From Pseudomonadota bacterium (GTDB lineage Bacteria; Pseudomonadota; Gammaproteobacteria; Burkholderiales; Burkholderiaceae_C), in NCBI GenBank assembly GCA_023387335.1, contig JAEWIF010000026.1, forward strand, positions 124,001-188,000: a DNA stretch of 64,000 bases, read 5' to 3'. Under the pieces are notes generated by a model. It saw only the letters and a list, made by a program, of their open reading frames with translations, searched no databases and was not told where the DNA came from. The position numbers were made by a program, and so were the translations under genes. Position 1 is the stretch's first letter, and each line of letters opens with the position of its first letter. Below are positions 1-7,843 of this stretch, piece after piece.

Positions 1-8
1 CGAGACCC

Positions 9-1136
9 ATGGACGTCCACCTGCCCACGCCGCTGCTCGGCGGCCTCTCTCCTCGCCAATTCATGAAACGCCACTGGCAGCGCAAGCCGCTGCTGGTGCG
101 CGGCGCCGTGCCCGGCATGCGGCCCGTCGCCGACCGCGGCGAGCTGTTCGCGCTGGCCGCGCGCGACGAGGTCGAGTCGCGCCTGGTGGAACAGCGGGAC
201 GACGGCCGCTGGTCGATGCGCCGCGGTCCCTTCGCCCGGCGCGCGCTGCCGCCGCTGGCGCGTCCGCGTTGGACGCTGCTGGTGCAGGGCGTGGACCTGC
301 ATGTCGATGCCGCCCATGAACTGCTGCAGCGCTTCCGCTTCGTGCCCGAGGCGCGGCTGGACGACCTGATGGTCAGCTGGGCCAGCGACGGCGGCGGCGT
401 CGGCCCGCACTTCGACAGCTACGACGTTTTCCTGCTGCAGGCGCAGGGCCGGCGCCGCTGGCGCTTCGGCAAGCAGCAGGACCTGACGCTGCGCGAGGGC
501 GTGCCGCTGAAGATCCTGGAGAACTTCGAGCCGCAGGAGGAGTACGTGCTCGAGCCCGGCGACATGCTGTACCTGCCGCCGCGCTACGCGCACGACGGCA
601 TCGCGGAAGGCGAGTGCCAGACCTACTCGATCGGCTTCCGGGCGCCGCGCCGCGGCGAGCTGGCGCGCGAGCTGCTGCTGCGCCTGTCGGAGGACGCGGC
701 CGAGGCGGCCGGCGAGGCGATGTACCGCGACGCCAGCCAGTGCGCCGTGCGCGAGGCGGGCGCCATCCCGGCGGAACTGGAGCGCTTCGCGCAGGACGCG
801 TTGAAGGCAGCGCTCAAGGACCCGCATGCGCTGGCCCGCGCCCTCGGCGAATACCTCAGCGAACCCAAGCCCAACGTGTGGTTCGACGCCGGCCCGGTGC
901 CGCGCGGCTCCCGCCCGCTGCAGCTCGACCGCCGCACGCGCATGCTCTACGACGGCCGCCACCTCTTCATCAACGGCGAGAGCTGGCGGGCCTCGGGCCC
1001 CGACGCGCGGCTGATGCGCAAGCTGGCCGACGAGCGCCGGCTGGACACCGCCGACCTCGCCCGCGCCAGCGACGAGGCGCTGGAACTGCTGGCCTCGTGG
1101 TGCGAGGCGGGCTGGATGCACGAGGAGGAGCGATGA
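9..1136 (+). CDS. roxA: RoxA-like cupin/JmjC ribosomal protein oxygenase
   Basis: Predicted 2-oxoglutarate/Fe(II) oxygenase of the YcfD/RoxA family, which hydroxylates an arginine of ribosomal protein L16 in the cytoplasm. The 375-residue length fits the family. The N-terminal half is the JmjC/cupin barrel. The iron triad is visible as the HFD motif (His134, Asp136) and a distal His195 in YLPPRYAHDG. The C-terminal part is the dimerisation/winged-helix region typical of the family. The start ATG lies at the window edge, so the promoter is not in view. The stop codon overlaps the ATG of the next gene (ATGA), implying co-translation. Substrate assignment comes from the family and is not shown by the sequence. 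Confidence 0.88.
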   Translation: MDVHLPTPLLGGLSPRQFMKRHWQRKPLLVRGAVPGMRPVADRGELFALAARDEVESRLVEQRDDGRWSMRRGPFARRALPPLARPRWTLLVQGVDLHVDAAHELLQRFRFVPEARLDDLMVSWASDGGGVGPHFDSYDVFLLQAQGRRRWRFGKQQDLTLREGVPLKILENFEPQEEYVLEPGDMLYLPPRYAHDGIAEGECQTYSIGFRAPRRGELARELLLRLSEDAAEAAGEAMYRDASQCAVREAGAIPAELERFAQDALKAALKDPHALARALGEYLSEPKPNVWFDAGPVPRGSRPLQLDRRTRMLYDGRHLFINGESWRASGPDARLMRKLADERRLDTADLARASDEALELLASWCEAGWMHEEER

Positions 1137-1624
1137 ACGACACGGCCCCGCCGCAAGGCCGCTTCGAAGGACGCGACGCGTTCGCGCAGCTCGTGCGCGA
1201 CGCGCTGGCCGCCGCCGCCCGCGAAGGCTGGCGCGAGATCATCCTGTCCGATGCGAGCTTCGCCGACTGGCCGCTGGGCGAGCGCGCGGTGGCCGAGTCG
1301 CTGAACGCCTGGTCGCAGGGCGGCCGCCGCTGCGTGCTGCTGGCGCGGCGCTATGACGAGGTGGTGCGCCTGCACGCCCGTTTCGTCGACTGGCGCCGGA
1401 CCTGGTCGCACATCGTCGAGGCGCGCGGCTGCAAGGCGGCCGATCCGCTCGAGCTGCCCAGCGCGATCTGGACCCCGCGTTGGGTGATGCGCCGGCTCGA
1501 CCCCGAGCGCTGCACCGGTGTCAGCGGCGGCGAGGCTGACCGCCGCGTCGCACTGCGCGAAGTGCTCGACGAATGGCTGCTGAAGAGTTCGCCGGCGTTT
1601 CCCGCCACGACGCTCGGGCTCTGA
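1133..1624 (+). CDS. conserved hypothetical protein, 163 aa, coupled to roxA
   Basis: I do not recognise this family. The protein has no signal peptide or membrane segment. It looks like a soluble alpha/beta protein with a central stretch rich in Arg and Trp (VDWRRTWSHIVEARGC) and an ordered C-terminal helix. The ATG overlaps the stop of the roxA gene by the ATGA arrangement, and a GAGGAGGAG Shine-Dalgarno-like run sits just upstream inside roxA, so this start is well supported. An open frame extends upstream to 614, but that part is an Arg/Pro-rich shadow of roxA. Downstream, a TATAAT promoter element opens the next transcription unit, so this gene ends the roxA operon. Confidence 0.75.
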   Translation: MNDTAPPQGRFEGRDAFAQLVRDALAAAAREGWREIILSDASFADWPLGERAVAESLNAWSQGGRRCVLLARRYDEVVRLHARFVDWRRTWSHIVEARGCKAADPLELPSAIWTPRWVMRRLDPERCTGVSGGEADRRVALREVLDEWLLKSSPAFPATTLGL

Positions 1625-1652
1625 GCTGACGCCGCGCGTCGGGTCGTCGGCC

Positions 1653-1658
1653 TATAAT
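1653..1658 (+). promoter_or_regulatory. -10 element of the small lipoprotein gene
   Basis: A perfect TATAAT lies 105 bases upstream of the lipoprotein ATG, just after the preceding stop codon. No good -35 hexamer is seen at 16-18 bases, so strength is uncertain. It would give a leader of about 95 bases. Confidence 0.5.
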
Positions 1659-1762
1659 TTTCGGCTGAGCAGGAAGAGCTGGAGCCCCTTGCTGCTCGGC
1701 CTGCGCGGCACTTCCGCGGCGCGGCAACCACGGAAACCGTCTCCCTTCCCAGAGGATCTGAA

Positions 1763-2038
1763 ATGAAGAAATCGCTCGTCCTGGCGTCCATGATTGCCGC
1801 CGTCGCCCTGGCCGCCTGCAGCAAGACCGAAGCCCCGGCCCCCGCTCCCGCGCCGGCCCCCGCCGCCGCTCCTGCGCCCGCCCCGGCTCCCGCTCCCGCC
1901 GAAGCGCCCGCCGCCGCTGCTTCCGCTCCGGCCGCCGCCGCTTCCGACGTTGCCGCGGGCGCTGCTGCCGCCGCCGCTGCCGCTGCTTCCGCTCCGGCCC
2001 CGGCTGCCGCTCCGGCCGCTTCCGCCGCCAGCAAGTAA
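1763..2038 (+). CDS. small Ala/Pro-rich lipoprotein
   Basis: A 91-residue protein with a classical lipoprotein signal: MKK n-region, hydrophobic core and the lipobox LAAC with acylated Cys19. After Cys19 the chain is almost entirely Ala and Pro, with a few Ser, Glu, Lys, Thr, Asp, Val and Gly. It has no aromatic residue and no folded domain. The Pro-Ala repeats would form an extended, flexible stalk anchored in a membrane. An AGAGGA ribosome site precedes the ATG by about 8 bases. It has its own TATAAT element and a strong bidirectional terminator, so it is a monocistronic, possibly highly expressed gene. Function is unknown; a spacer tethering the outer membrane to the wall is one guess. Confidence 0.8.
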   Translation: MKKSLVLASMIAAVALAACSKTEAPAPAPAPAPAAAPAPAPAPAPAEAPAAAASAPAAAASDVAAGAAAAAAAAASAPAPAAAPAASAASK

Positions 2039-2053
2039 GCAGTCCGCTGCTGC

Positions 2054-2090
2054 AAAAACAAAAGCCGCCCTCGGGCGGCTTTTTGTTTTG
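2054..2090. terminator. bidirectional rho-independent terminator
   Basis: Hairpin AGCCGCCC-TC-GGGCGGCT at 2063-2080, followed by TTTTGTTTTG on the plus side and preceded by AAAAACAAAA. It can therefore end both the lipoprotein transcript and the convergent metallohydrolase operon. Confidence 0.93.
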
Positions 2091-2107
2091 CGCGCGTCGT
2101 TCGCCGC

Positions 2108-2884
2108 TCAGGCGTCCAGCCAGCCGCTCCCCGTCGGCCCGTCAGCCACGTGGATCTCCACGGCTTCGCCCAGCGCGGCGACGAGCGCGGCACGCGCCAG
2201 CTCGGGCCGGTTGTTCTGCTCGCTCAGGTGCGCGGCCACGACGCGGCGCAGGCCGTGCGGCAGCACCGCCTGCGCGATGGCGGCCGCGGCTTCGTTGGCC
2301 AGGTGGCCCCAGTCGCCGCCCACGCGGCGCTTGAGGAAGTACGGATACGGGCCGGCCTGCAGCATCTCCGTGTCGTGGTTGCACTCCAGCAGCAGCGTGG
2401 CGCAGCCCGAGAGATGCTCGATGACGTGCGGCGTGGCGTGGCCCAGGTCGGTGAGCACGCCCATGCGCGAGGCGCCGTCGGTGCACGTCAGCTGCAGCGG
2501 CTCGCGCGCGTCGTGCGGCACCGTGAAGGGCCGCACCTGAAGGCCGCCGACCTCGATGTCCACCGAGTCGCACGCGATGCGCAGCAGGCCGTCGAAATCC
2601 GGCTGGCCCAGGCCCAGCCAGGTGCCTTCGCTCATGTAGACGGGGATGCGCTCGCGCGCCGCGAGCGACCGCGCGCAGCCGATGTGGTCGGCGTGCTCGT
2701 GGGTGATGAAGATGGCGTCGATCTGCTCGGCCAGCATGCCGGCCTGCGCCAGGCGCTTGTCCAGCGCGCGGATGCCGAGACCGCAGTCGACCAGCAGGTG
2801 GGTGGCACCGCCGGCGCCGCCGCGCGCCTGGATGACGGTAGCGTTGCCGGTGCTACCGCTGCCCAGGCTCTTGAATCGGATCAC
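2108..2884 (-). CDS. MBL-fold metallohydrolase, YycJ/WalJ-like
   Basis: A metallo-beta-lactamase-fold hydrolase of 258 residues resembling YycJ/WalJ, a family of predicted nucleases or phosphodiesterases. The metal motif HEHADH is at residues 62-67. Further metal-binding positions are seen in LTDLGHAT and LLLECNHD and in a C-terminal AAHLSEQNN. The start is GTG at 2884, chosen because the family begins with RFxSLGSGSxGN directly after the start. It is the last gene of the SDR-methyltransferase-dapA-bamC unit, with a 6-base gap from bamC, and ends at a shared terminator. The real substrate is unknown. It is not a beta-lactamase in the antibiotic sense, since the motifs are of the DNA-internalisation/YycJ branch. 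Confidence 0.85.
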   Translation of the reverse strand: MIRFKSLGSGSTGNATVIQARGGAGGATHLLVDCGLGIRALDKRLAQAGMLAEQIDAIFITHEHADHIGCARSLAARERIPVYMSEGTWLGLGQPDFDGLLRIACDSVDIEVGGLQVRPFTVPHDAREPLQLTCTDGASRMGVLTDLGHATPHVIEHLSGCATLLLECNHDTEMLQAGPYPYFLKRRVGGDWGHLANEAAAAIAQAVLPHGLRRVVAAHLSEQNNRPELARAALVAALGEAVEIHVADGPTGSGWLDA

Positions 2885-2890
2885 ACTGCC

Positions 2891-3979
2891 TTACTTGAGA
2901 TCGTCCGCGATGACCTGGACGATGCGCTGCGCGTTGGCCGAAGCCTCCGGCGCGCCCTGTGCGTCCAGCACGGACACGGTGGTCGATTCGCCCTGGCTGC
3001 GCACCGCGATGCGGTACTTCAGCGGCGACTCCGTCTTCTCGCTGCCCATGAAGCTGAACATGCGGCCGAAGAAGCCGGGGTCCTTCTTGTCCGGATTGGG
3101 CGGCACGTAGCGCACGAAGTAGGTGCCCTGGCTGCGGTCGCGGTCCTCCACGGTGAAGCCGGTGCGATCCAGCGCCAGGCCTACGCGGCGCCAGGCGCGA
3201 TCGAAGCCTTCGTCGATCTGCACCACGGGCGTGTTGTTGACGTTGGCCACGCGCGAGGTGGTGCGGGTGGCGCCCGCGGCCGTGGCGGCGCGCGACTGCT
3301 CCTGCGGCACGCCCAGCTTGACCATCAGGCGGCGCAGGAACTCGGTTTCCAGCTCGGGATCGGCCGGGCGCGGCTGCCAGACGGTCTGGTCCTTCTGGGT
3401 GTTGCTGTACACCTCGATCATCCCGCGGTGGCTGATGTAGATCTCGGTGGCGCCGCTGGGCGAGCGCTCGAAGCGGGTGCGGAAGCGGTCGCGCTCGCCG
3501 GTGGAATAGGCCGAATCGAGCAGCTTGCCCAGCGAGTTGCGGATGAAGTCCTGCGGGATCTTGGCGCGGTTCTCGGCCCAGTCGGTCTCCATGATGCCGA
3601 GGTTGGCCTGGTCCAGCGACAGCAGGAAGCCGCTCTCCTGCCAGAAGTCGCGCACCGGACCCCACAGCTGGTCGGCCGGGCGGTTGACCACCAGCCAGCG
3701 CTTGTCGCCCGCGCGCTCGATGCGCACGTCGCCCACGGTGGTGGCGGCGGTGGGCAGGGTGGGGGCCGACTGGCCGATCTGGTACGAACTGGCCGTGACG
3801 GGGCCGCCGCCGGGCACCTGGTAGCGCGAGTCGCGCGACAGCTGGGTGAGGTCGGGCGGCACGTCGAGCGTCTGGCCCTTGGTGGCCGACTTGTAGTCGA
3901 TGCGGTCGTTCTCGAGGACCGAGCAGGCGGCCAGGGCGGCGCAGGCGGCCAGCACGCCGAGCTTTGCGAATCGGTTCAC
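2891..3979 (-). CDS. bamC: outer-membrane assembly factor BamC (NlpB-like lipoprotein)
   Basis: Lipoprotein subunit of the BAM complex that inserts beta-barrel proteins into the outer membrane. The lipobox LAAC gives Cys19, followed by the conserved disordered BamC N-terminus with the VPPDLT segment that contacts BamD. Two helix-grip domains follow, recognisable by WPVRxFWxxxGF-like and DRSQGTYFVRY-like segments. The 362-residue length fits. The GTG start at 3979 is preceded by AAGGA ten bases upstream. It follows dapA by 21 bases, the classical dapA-bamC linkage. No key region is missing. Confidence 0.92.
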   Translation of the reverse strand: MNRFAKLGVLAACAALAACSVLENDRIDYKSATKGQTLDVPPDLTQLSRDSRYQVPGGGPVTASSYQIGQSAPTLPTAATTVGDVRIERAGDKRWLVVNRPADQLWGPVRDFWQESGFLLSLDQANLGIMETDWAENRAKIPQDFIRNSLGKLLDSAYSTGERDRFRTRFERSPSGATEIYISHRGMIEVYSNTQKDQTVWQPRPADPELETEFLRRLMVKLGVPQEQSRAATAAGATRTTSRVANVNNTPVVQIDEGFDRAWRRVGLALDRTGFTVEDRDRSQGTYFVRYVPPNPDKKDPGFFGRMFSFMGSEKTESPLKYRIAVRSQGESTTVSVLDAQGAPEASANAQRIVQVIADDLK

Positions 3980-4000
3980 GTCAGCGGATCCTTCTTGGGG

Positions 4001-4888
4001 TCAGGCCATCACGCCGGCCGAGCGCAGCGCCGCCTCGACCTGGGCGTGGAACGCCGGCTGCAGCGGGGTCATGGGCAGACGCAGCGCCGGGCCGCACAGG
4101 CCCATGCGCGTCATGGCCCACTTCACGGGGATGGGGTTGGCTTCGACGAACAGCTGCTTGTGCAGCGGCAGCAGGCGGTTCTGGATGTCCATCGCCGCGC
4201 GCGCGTCGCCCTTGATGGCGGCCACGCACAGCTGGTGCATCAGGCGCGGCGCCACGTTGGCGGTGACGCTCACGTTGCCGTGGCCGCCGCACAGCATCAG
4301 CGCCACGGCGGTGGGATCGTCGCCCGAATAGATGGAGAAGCCCTTGGGCGCATCGCGCAGCAGCCACTGGGCGCGCTCGATGTTGCCGGTGGCTTCCTTG
4401 ATGCCGACGATGCCGGGCACTTCGGCCAGCCGCAGCACGGTGTCGTGCTGCATATCGGCGACCGTGCGGCCGGGCACGTTGTAGAGCACCATGGGCAGGT
4501 CGCCCACCGCCTCGGCGATGGCCTTGAAGTGCCGGTACTGGCCTTCCTGCGTGGGCTTGTTGTAGTAGGGCACGACCTGCAGCTGGCAGTCGGCGCCGAC
4601 CTTCTTGGCGAACCTGGCGAGCTCGATCGCCTCGGCCGTGGAGTTGGCGCCGCAGCCGGCCATGATGGGCACGCGCCCGCGGGCCTGTTCGACCGAGACT
4701 CGGATGATCTCCTGGTGCTCCTGCACGTCCACGGTGGGCGATTCGCCGGTGGTGCCGACCACGCCGATGCAGTCCGTGCCCTCGGCGATGTGCCAGTCGA
4801 TCAGCTTGCGCAGGGTGGGGTAGTCCACGCTGCCGTCGTCGTGCATCGGGGTCGCCAGGGCCACGATGCTGCCTGTAATCGGGGTCAT
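4001..4888 (-). CDS. dapA: 4-hydroxy-tetrahydrodipicolinate synthase
   Basis: Condenses pyruvate with aspartate semialdehyde in the lysine/diaminopimelate pathway. The 295-residue TIM barrel carries Thr46-Thr47 in GVVGTTGES, Tyr136 and Arg141 in LYNVPGRT, and the Schiff-base Lys164 in GIKEATGN. These are all the catalytic residues of the family. The frame is open 100 residues further upstream, but the real start is ATG 4888: it begins at the conserved [14 protein letters not shown] and its ATG overlaps the methyltransferase stop (ATGA). Upstream partners in the same unit are a methyltransferase and an SDR enzyme; bamC follows directly. Confidence 0.96.
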   Translation of the reverse strand: MTPITGSIVALATPMHDDGSVDYPTLRKLIDWHIAEGTDCIGVVGTTGESPTVDVQEHQEIIRVSVEQARGRVPIMAGCGANSTAEAIELARFAKKVGADCQLQVVPYYNKPTQEGQYRHFKAIAEAVGDLPMVLYNVPGRTVADMQHDTVLRLAEVPGIVGIKEATGNIERAQWLLRDAPKGFSIYSGDDPTAVALMLCGGHGNVSVTANVAPRLMHQLCVAAIKGDARAAMDIQNRLLPLHKQLFVEANPIPVKWAMTRMGLCGPALRLPMTPLQPAFHAQVEAALRSAGVMA

Positions 4889-5457
4889 TGTCGGGTTCGG
4901 TGGGGGATTGCGGATTCTATCTGGAGCCCGTGGCGAGCCCTTCCGTTCCCGGGGCTCGGCCGTACGGCGGCGATCCTCTGCACGAAGCGCGGCGGGTCCT
5001 CGAGGAAGCCGTCCTCGTACGCCACGATGCGCAGGTCCCTGCAGACCTCCAGAAGCTCGCCGTTCCTGAGCAGAAAGTCCGGCCGCGAAGGCTTGCCGAC
5101 CTCCTCGTTGCCCTCGGCGAAGGTCTCGTAGACCAGCACGCCGCCGGGCGCGACGCTTTCCAGGATCCGCGGCCACAGCGGCCGCCACAGGTAATTGGTG
5201 ACGACCACGGCGCCGAAGGTTTCGCCGGCCAGCGGCCAGGGGCCGTTCTCGATGTCCGCCTGGATCGCGCGGCCGACGCCGGCCACGGCCGCGATCGCTT
5301 CCGGGTCGCGGTCCACGCCGGTGACCGCGTGGCCGCGCTGCGCGAACCAGCGCATGTGGCGCCCGCGGCCGCAGGCGAGGTCCAGCACCGCGGCGCCCGC
5401 CGGCACCAGCGGCGACCAGCGCTGCACCCAGGGCGAAGGGGCTTCCGTTCCGTGCAC
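4885..5457 (-). CDS. class I SAM-dependent methyltransferase
   Basis: A 190-residue Rossmann-fold methyltransferase. Motif I is [10 protein letters not shown] at residues 25-34 (SAM glycine loop), the acidic ribose-binding residue lies in VTGVDRD (about 49), and motif IV-like [10 protein letters not shown] follows. This layout fits the small TehB/SAM-MT branch acting on small molecules; the substrate cannot be read from sequence. The start is GTG 5457, one base after the SDR stop, preceded by GAGATTGAG. It overlaps dapA by four bases, so it is translationally coupled in the operon. The C-terminal tail is Arg-rich and probably disordered. Confidence 0.85.
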   Translation of the reverse strand: MHGTEAPSPWVQRWSPLVPAGAAVLDLACGRGRHMRWFAQRGHAVTGVDRDPEAIAAVAGVGRAIQADIENGPWPLAGETFGAVVVTNYLWRPLWPRILESVAPGGVLVYETFAEGNEEVGKPSRPDFLLRNGELLEVCRDLRIVAYEDGFLEDPPRFVQRIAAVRPSPGNGRARHGLQIESAIPHRTRQ

Positions 5458-5458
5458 C

Positions 5459-6298
5459 TCAATCTCCCGCGCGGGCCGCGGCGGCGGCGCCCGGCCGTTC
5501 CTGGTCGGCCAGCGCCGCCAGGGCCATGTTCTCCACCACGCCGGGCGCCACCAGCTTGATCAGGCGGCCCAGCTTGCCCTTGGCGGTCATCACGACCTCG
5601 CGCCGGCGGTCGTCCAGGCCGTCGAGGATCAGCTCGGCGCACTCCTGCACCGGCATCGCGTTTTCTTCCTTCAGGCCGCTGCGGCCCGCCGCCTGGCCCA
5701 GCGCGTTGAAGCCGCGCCGGCGGATCTCGGTGGCGACCACGCCGGGATAGGCGATGGTGACGGCGACGCCCGAAGGCTTGAGCTCGGTGCGAAGGGCCTC
5801 GAAGAAGCCGGTCATGGCGAACTTGGTGGCGCTGTAGGCCGTGCGCCCCGGCACGCCCACCAGGCCCGCCAGCGACGACACCGCCACGATCTGTCCGCGC
5901 GTGGCCTTCAGGTGCGGCAGTGCCGCGTGGGTGCACCACACGCTGCCCCACAGGTTGACCGTCATCAGGTCCTGGTACCAGCCCAGGTCGCCCGGCGCGA
6001 CCTCCTCGAACAGGGCGTGGGCCGACATGCCGGCGTTGTTCACGAGGCAGTCGATGCCGCCGAAGCTGCGCGCGGCGGTCTCGATCAGGGCGCGGCAGTC
6101 CTCCTCGCGCGTGACGTCGGTCGGCACCACGATCGCGTCGGCGCCGGTCTCGTGGCACTGCGCCGCCACCTCCACCAGCTTGTCGCGATTGCGCGCGGCC
6201 AGCACCAGCGAGGCGGCGCCCCGGTGCCGCGCGGCCAGCCGGCGGGCCAGCTCGGCGCCGATGCCGTCGGACGCGCCGGTGATCACGTAGGTCTTCAT
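5459..6298 (-). CDS. SDR family oxidoreductase
   Basis: A classical short-chain dehydrogenase/reductase of 279 residues. The cofactor motif TGASDGIG is at 7-14, NNAG at 87-90, and the catalytic Ser141/142, Tyr155 and Lys159 are in VAVSSLAG and TAYSATK. The Arg-rich alpha-B region (AARNRDK) suggests NADP(H). The C-terminal extension resembles the DHRS7B/YqjQ-type SDRs, so a lipid-like substrate is possible but not shown. It is the first gene of the operon that continues through the methyltransferase, dapA, bamC and the MBL protein. Confidence 0.88.
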   Translation of the reverse strand: MKTYVITGASDGIGAELARRLAARHRGAASLVLAARNRDKLVEVAAQCHETGADAIVVPTDVTREEDCRALIETAARSFGGIDCLVNNAGMSAHALFEEVAPGDLGWYQDLMTVNLWGSVWCTHAALPHLKATRGQIVAVSSLAGLVGVPGRTAYSATKFAMTGFFEALRTELKPSGVAVTIAYPGVVATEIRRRGFNALGQAAGRSGLKEENAMPVQECAELILDGLDDRRREVVMTAKGKLGRLIKLVAPGVVENMALAALADQERPGAAAAARAGD

Positions 6299-6353
6299 GG
6301 GGCCGGATGTTGCGCCATCCGGGCCAGCCCGGCTATCCGGGCTTCCATGAGCG

Positions 6354-6473
6354 TCAGGCCCCGAAGCAGGCCCAGAGCTGCTCCGCCAGCATCACGGCGA
6401 TCTCCGGCCGGGTATACAGCGCGAACACGCCGGCCAGGGCCAGCGCCGCGGCGCCCCAGGCGGCGATCCTCAT
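6354..6473 (-). CDS. 39-residue membrane peptide coupled to the MFS gene
   Basis: A short reading frame whose ATG (6473-6471) overlaps the MFS stop codon as ATGA. The product begins MRIAAWGAAALALAGVFALY, one strongly hydrophobic segment with a basic N-terminus, and ends in LAEQLWACFGA. It could be a single-pass inner-membrane peptide or a signal-anchor. Coupling to the transporter stop and the clean hydrophobic profile support it as a real gene. A small accessory subunit of the transporter is one possibility. It lies below usual gene-caller length limits, so it is easily missed. Confidence 0.55.
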   Translation of the reverse strand: MRIAAWGAAALALAGVFALYTRPEIAVMLAEQLWACFGA

Positions 6474-7687
6474 GCCGGCTGCGCCGCGGGCGAGCGGCGG
6501 ATCGGGGCTTCGCGCACCGGCAGGTTCACGATGGCCGCGAACACGCCCAGCGCGATGGCGAGGTACCAGACGATGTCGTAGCTGCCCGTGCGGTCGTACA
6601 GCAGGCCGCCCAGCCAGACGCCCATGAACGAGCCGACCTGGTGGCTGAAGAACACGAAGCCGCCCAGCATCGACAGGTGGGCCACGCCGAAGATCTGCGC
6701 CACCGTGGCATTGGTCGGCGGCACGGTGGACAGCCACAGCAGGCCCATCACGGCGGAGAACACGTACACCGACATCGGCGTCAGCGGCGCCCAGAGGAAG
6801 ACGGCGATCGCCACCGCGCGGGCCAGGTAGATGAAGGCCAGGATCTTGCGCTTGGCCAGCTTCTGCCCCAGCGTGCCGGCGATGTAGGTGCCGAAGATGT
6901 TGAACAGGCCGATCAGCGCCAGCGCGTAGCTGGCCACCTGCGGCGACAGGCCCTTGTCCTTCAGGTAGCTGGGCATGTGCACCCCGATGAACACCACCTG
7001 GAAGCCGCACACGAAGTAGCCGGCCATCAGCAGCTGGAAGCTGGGGTACTTGAACGCCTCGCGCAGCGCCTGGCCGATGGTCTGCTCGCGATGCGGCGCG
7101 GTGCCGCCGCCGAAGCCGGGCTCGCGCAGGCCGAAGGCCAGCGGCACGATCAGCAGCGACAGCGCCGCCAGCGCCAGCAGCGACTGCTGCCAGCCGATGC
7201 CGCTGATCAGGAAGCCCTCGACCGGGACCATCATGAACTGGCCGAACGAGCCGGCCGCCGCCGCCATGCCCATCGCCCAGGAGCGCCGCGCCGGATCGAC
7301 CTGCCGGCCGATCACGCCGTAGATCACCGCGTAGGTGGTGCCGGCCTGGGCCGCGCCGATCAGCACGCCGGCCGTCAGCGCGAACAGCAGCGGCGTGGTC
7401 GACAGCGCCATCCCCGCCAGCCCCAGCGCGTAGAGCAGGGCGCCGACGATCAGCACCCGCGCCGCGCCGAAGCGGTCGGCCATCATCCCTGCGAAGATGC
7501 CGAACACGCCCCACGCCAGGTTCTGGATGGCGAGCGCGAAGGCGAAGGTCTCCCGCGTCCAGCCCTGGGCCTGGGTGATCGGCTGCAGCCACAGGCCGAA
7601 GCCGTGGCGGATGCCCATCGAGAGGGTGACGACGGCGGCGCCGCAGATCAGCACCTGGCGCAGGGAAAGACGGTCGGACGAAAGCAT
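6470..7687 (-). CDS. MFS transporter (oxalate/formate antiporter-like)
   Basis: A 405-residue major facilitator protein with 12 predicted membrane helices. The conserved loop 2-3 motif A appears as GMMADRFGAARV, and a second copy after helix 8 is partial. The N-terminus SLRQVLICGAAVVTLSMGIRHGFGLWLQP is typical of the OFA/monocarboxylate-like branch, so an organic-acid substrate is plausible but unproven. The frame is open far upstream through the antisense of parE. ATG 7687 is chosen because it precedes helix 1 directly and the upstream residues are non-protein-like. It is divergent from parE across 156 bases that contain an inverted repeat. Confidence 0.87.
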   Translation of the reverse strand: MLSSDRLSLRQVLICGAAVVTLSMGIRHGFGLWLQPITQAQGWTRETFAFALAIQNLAWGVFGIFAGMMADRFGAARVLIVGALLYALGLAGMALSTTPLLFALTAGVLIGAAQAGTTYAVIYGVIGRQVDPARRSWAMGMAAAAGSFGQFMMVPVEGFLISGIGWQQSLLALAALSLLIVPLAFGLREPGFGGGTAPHREQTIGQALREAFKYPSFQLLMAGYFVCGFQVVFIGVHMPSYLKDKGLSPQVASYALALIGLFNIFGTYIAGTLGQKLAKRKILAFIYLARAVAIAVFLWAPLTPMSVYVFSAVMGLLWLSTVPPTNATVAQIFGVAHLSMLGGFVFFSHQVGSFMGVWLGGLLYDRTGSYDIVWYLAIALGVFAAIVNLPVREAPIRRSPAAQPA

Positions 7688-7762
7688 CGGGCGAATGTAG
7701 CGAATCGGGGTGACCTTCGCCCGCCGCGGGTCGCGATCCGCGATGCTCATTTGCCCGGCGAC

Positions 7763-7781
7763 TGATGCGTTGGCGGCATCA
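7763..7781. promoter_or_regulatory. inverted repeat in the MFS-parE gap
   Basis: TGATGC-N7-GCATCA, a perfect 6-base dyad between the divergent MFS and parE genes. It could be a regulator site for the transporter; no regulator gene is adjacent. Confidence 0.3.
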
Positions 7782-7827
7782 ATCGGGCGACCCTGTGATT
7801 TCATACAGCCGCGCGACAGCGGACGAC

Positions 7828-7833
7828 TACAAT
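7828..7833 (+). promoter_or_regulatory. putative -10 element of parE giving a near-leaderless mRNA
   Basis: TACAAT lies only 10 bases before the parE ATG at 7844 and no Shine-Dalgarno sequence is present (the spacer is AT-C/C-rich). A transcript from this element would start within about 3 bases of the ATG. The -35 region is not recognisable. Confidence 0.4.
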
Positions 7834-7843
7834 CCGCCCCCAA

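Noticed and set aside
2150..5131. 993-residue plus-strand open frame across the dapA-bamC operon
   Set aside because: His/Arg/Gly/Ala-rich composition of an antisense shadow; the minus strand has clear known genes.
4889..5188. Longer N-terminus for DapA
   Set aside because: The additional 100 residues are a frame-shifted shadow of the methyltransferase gene, and dapA's ATG overlaps its stop codon.
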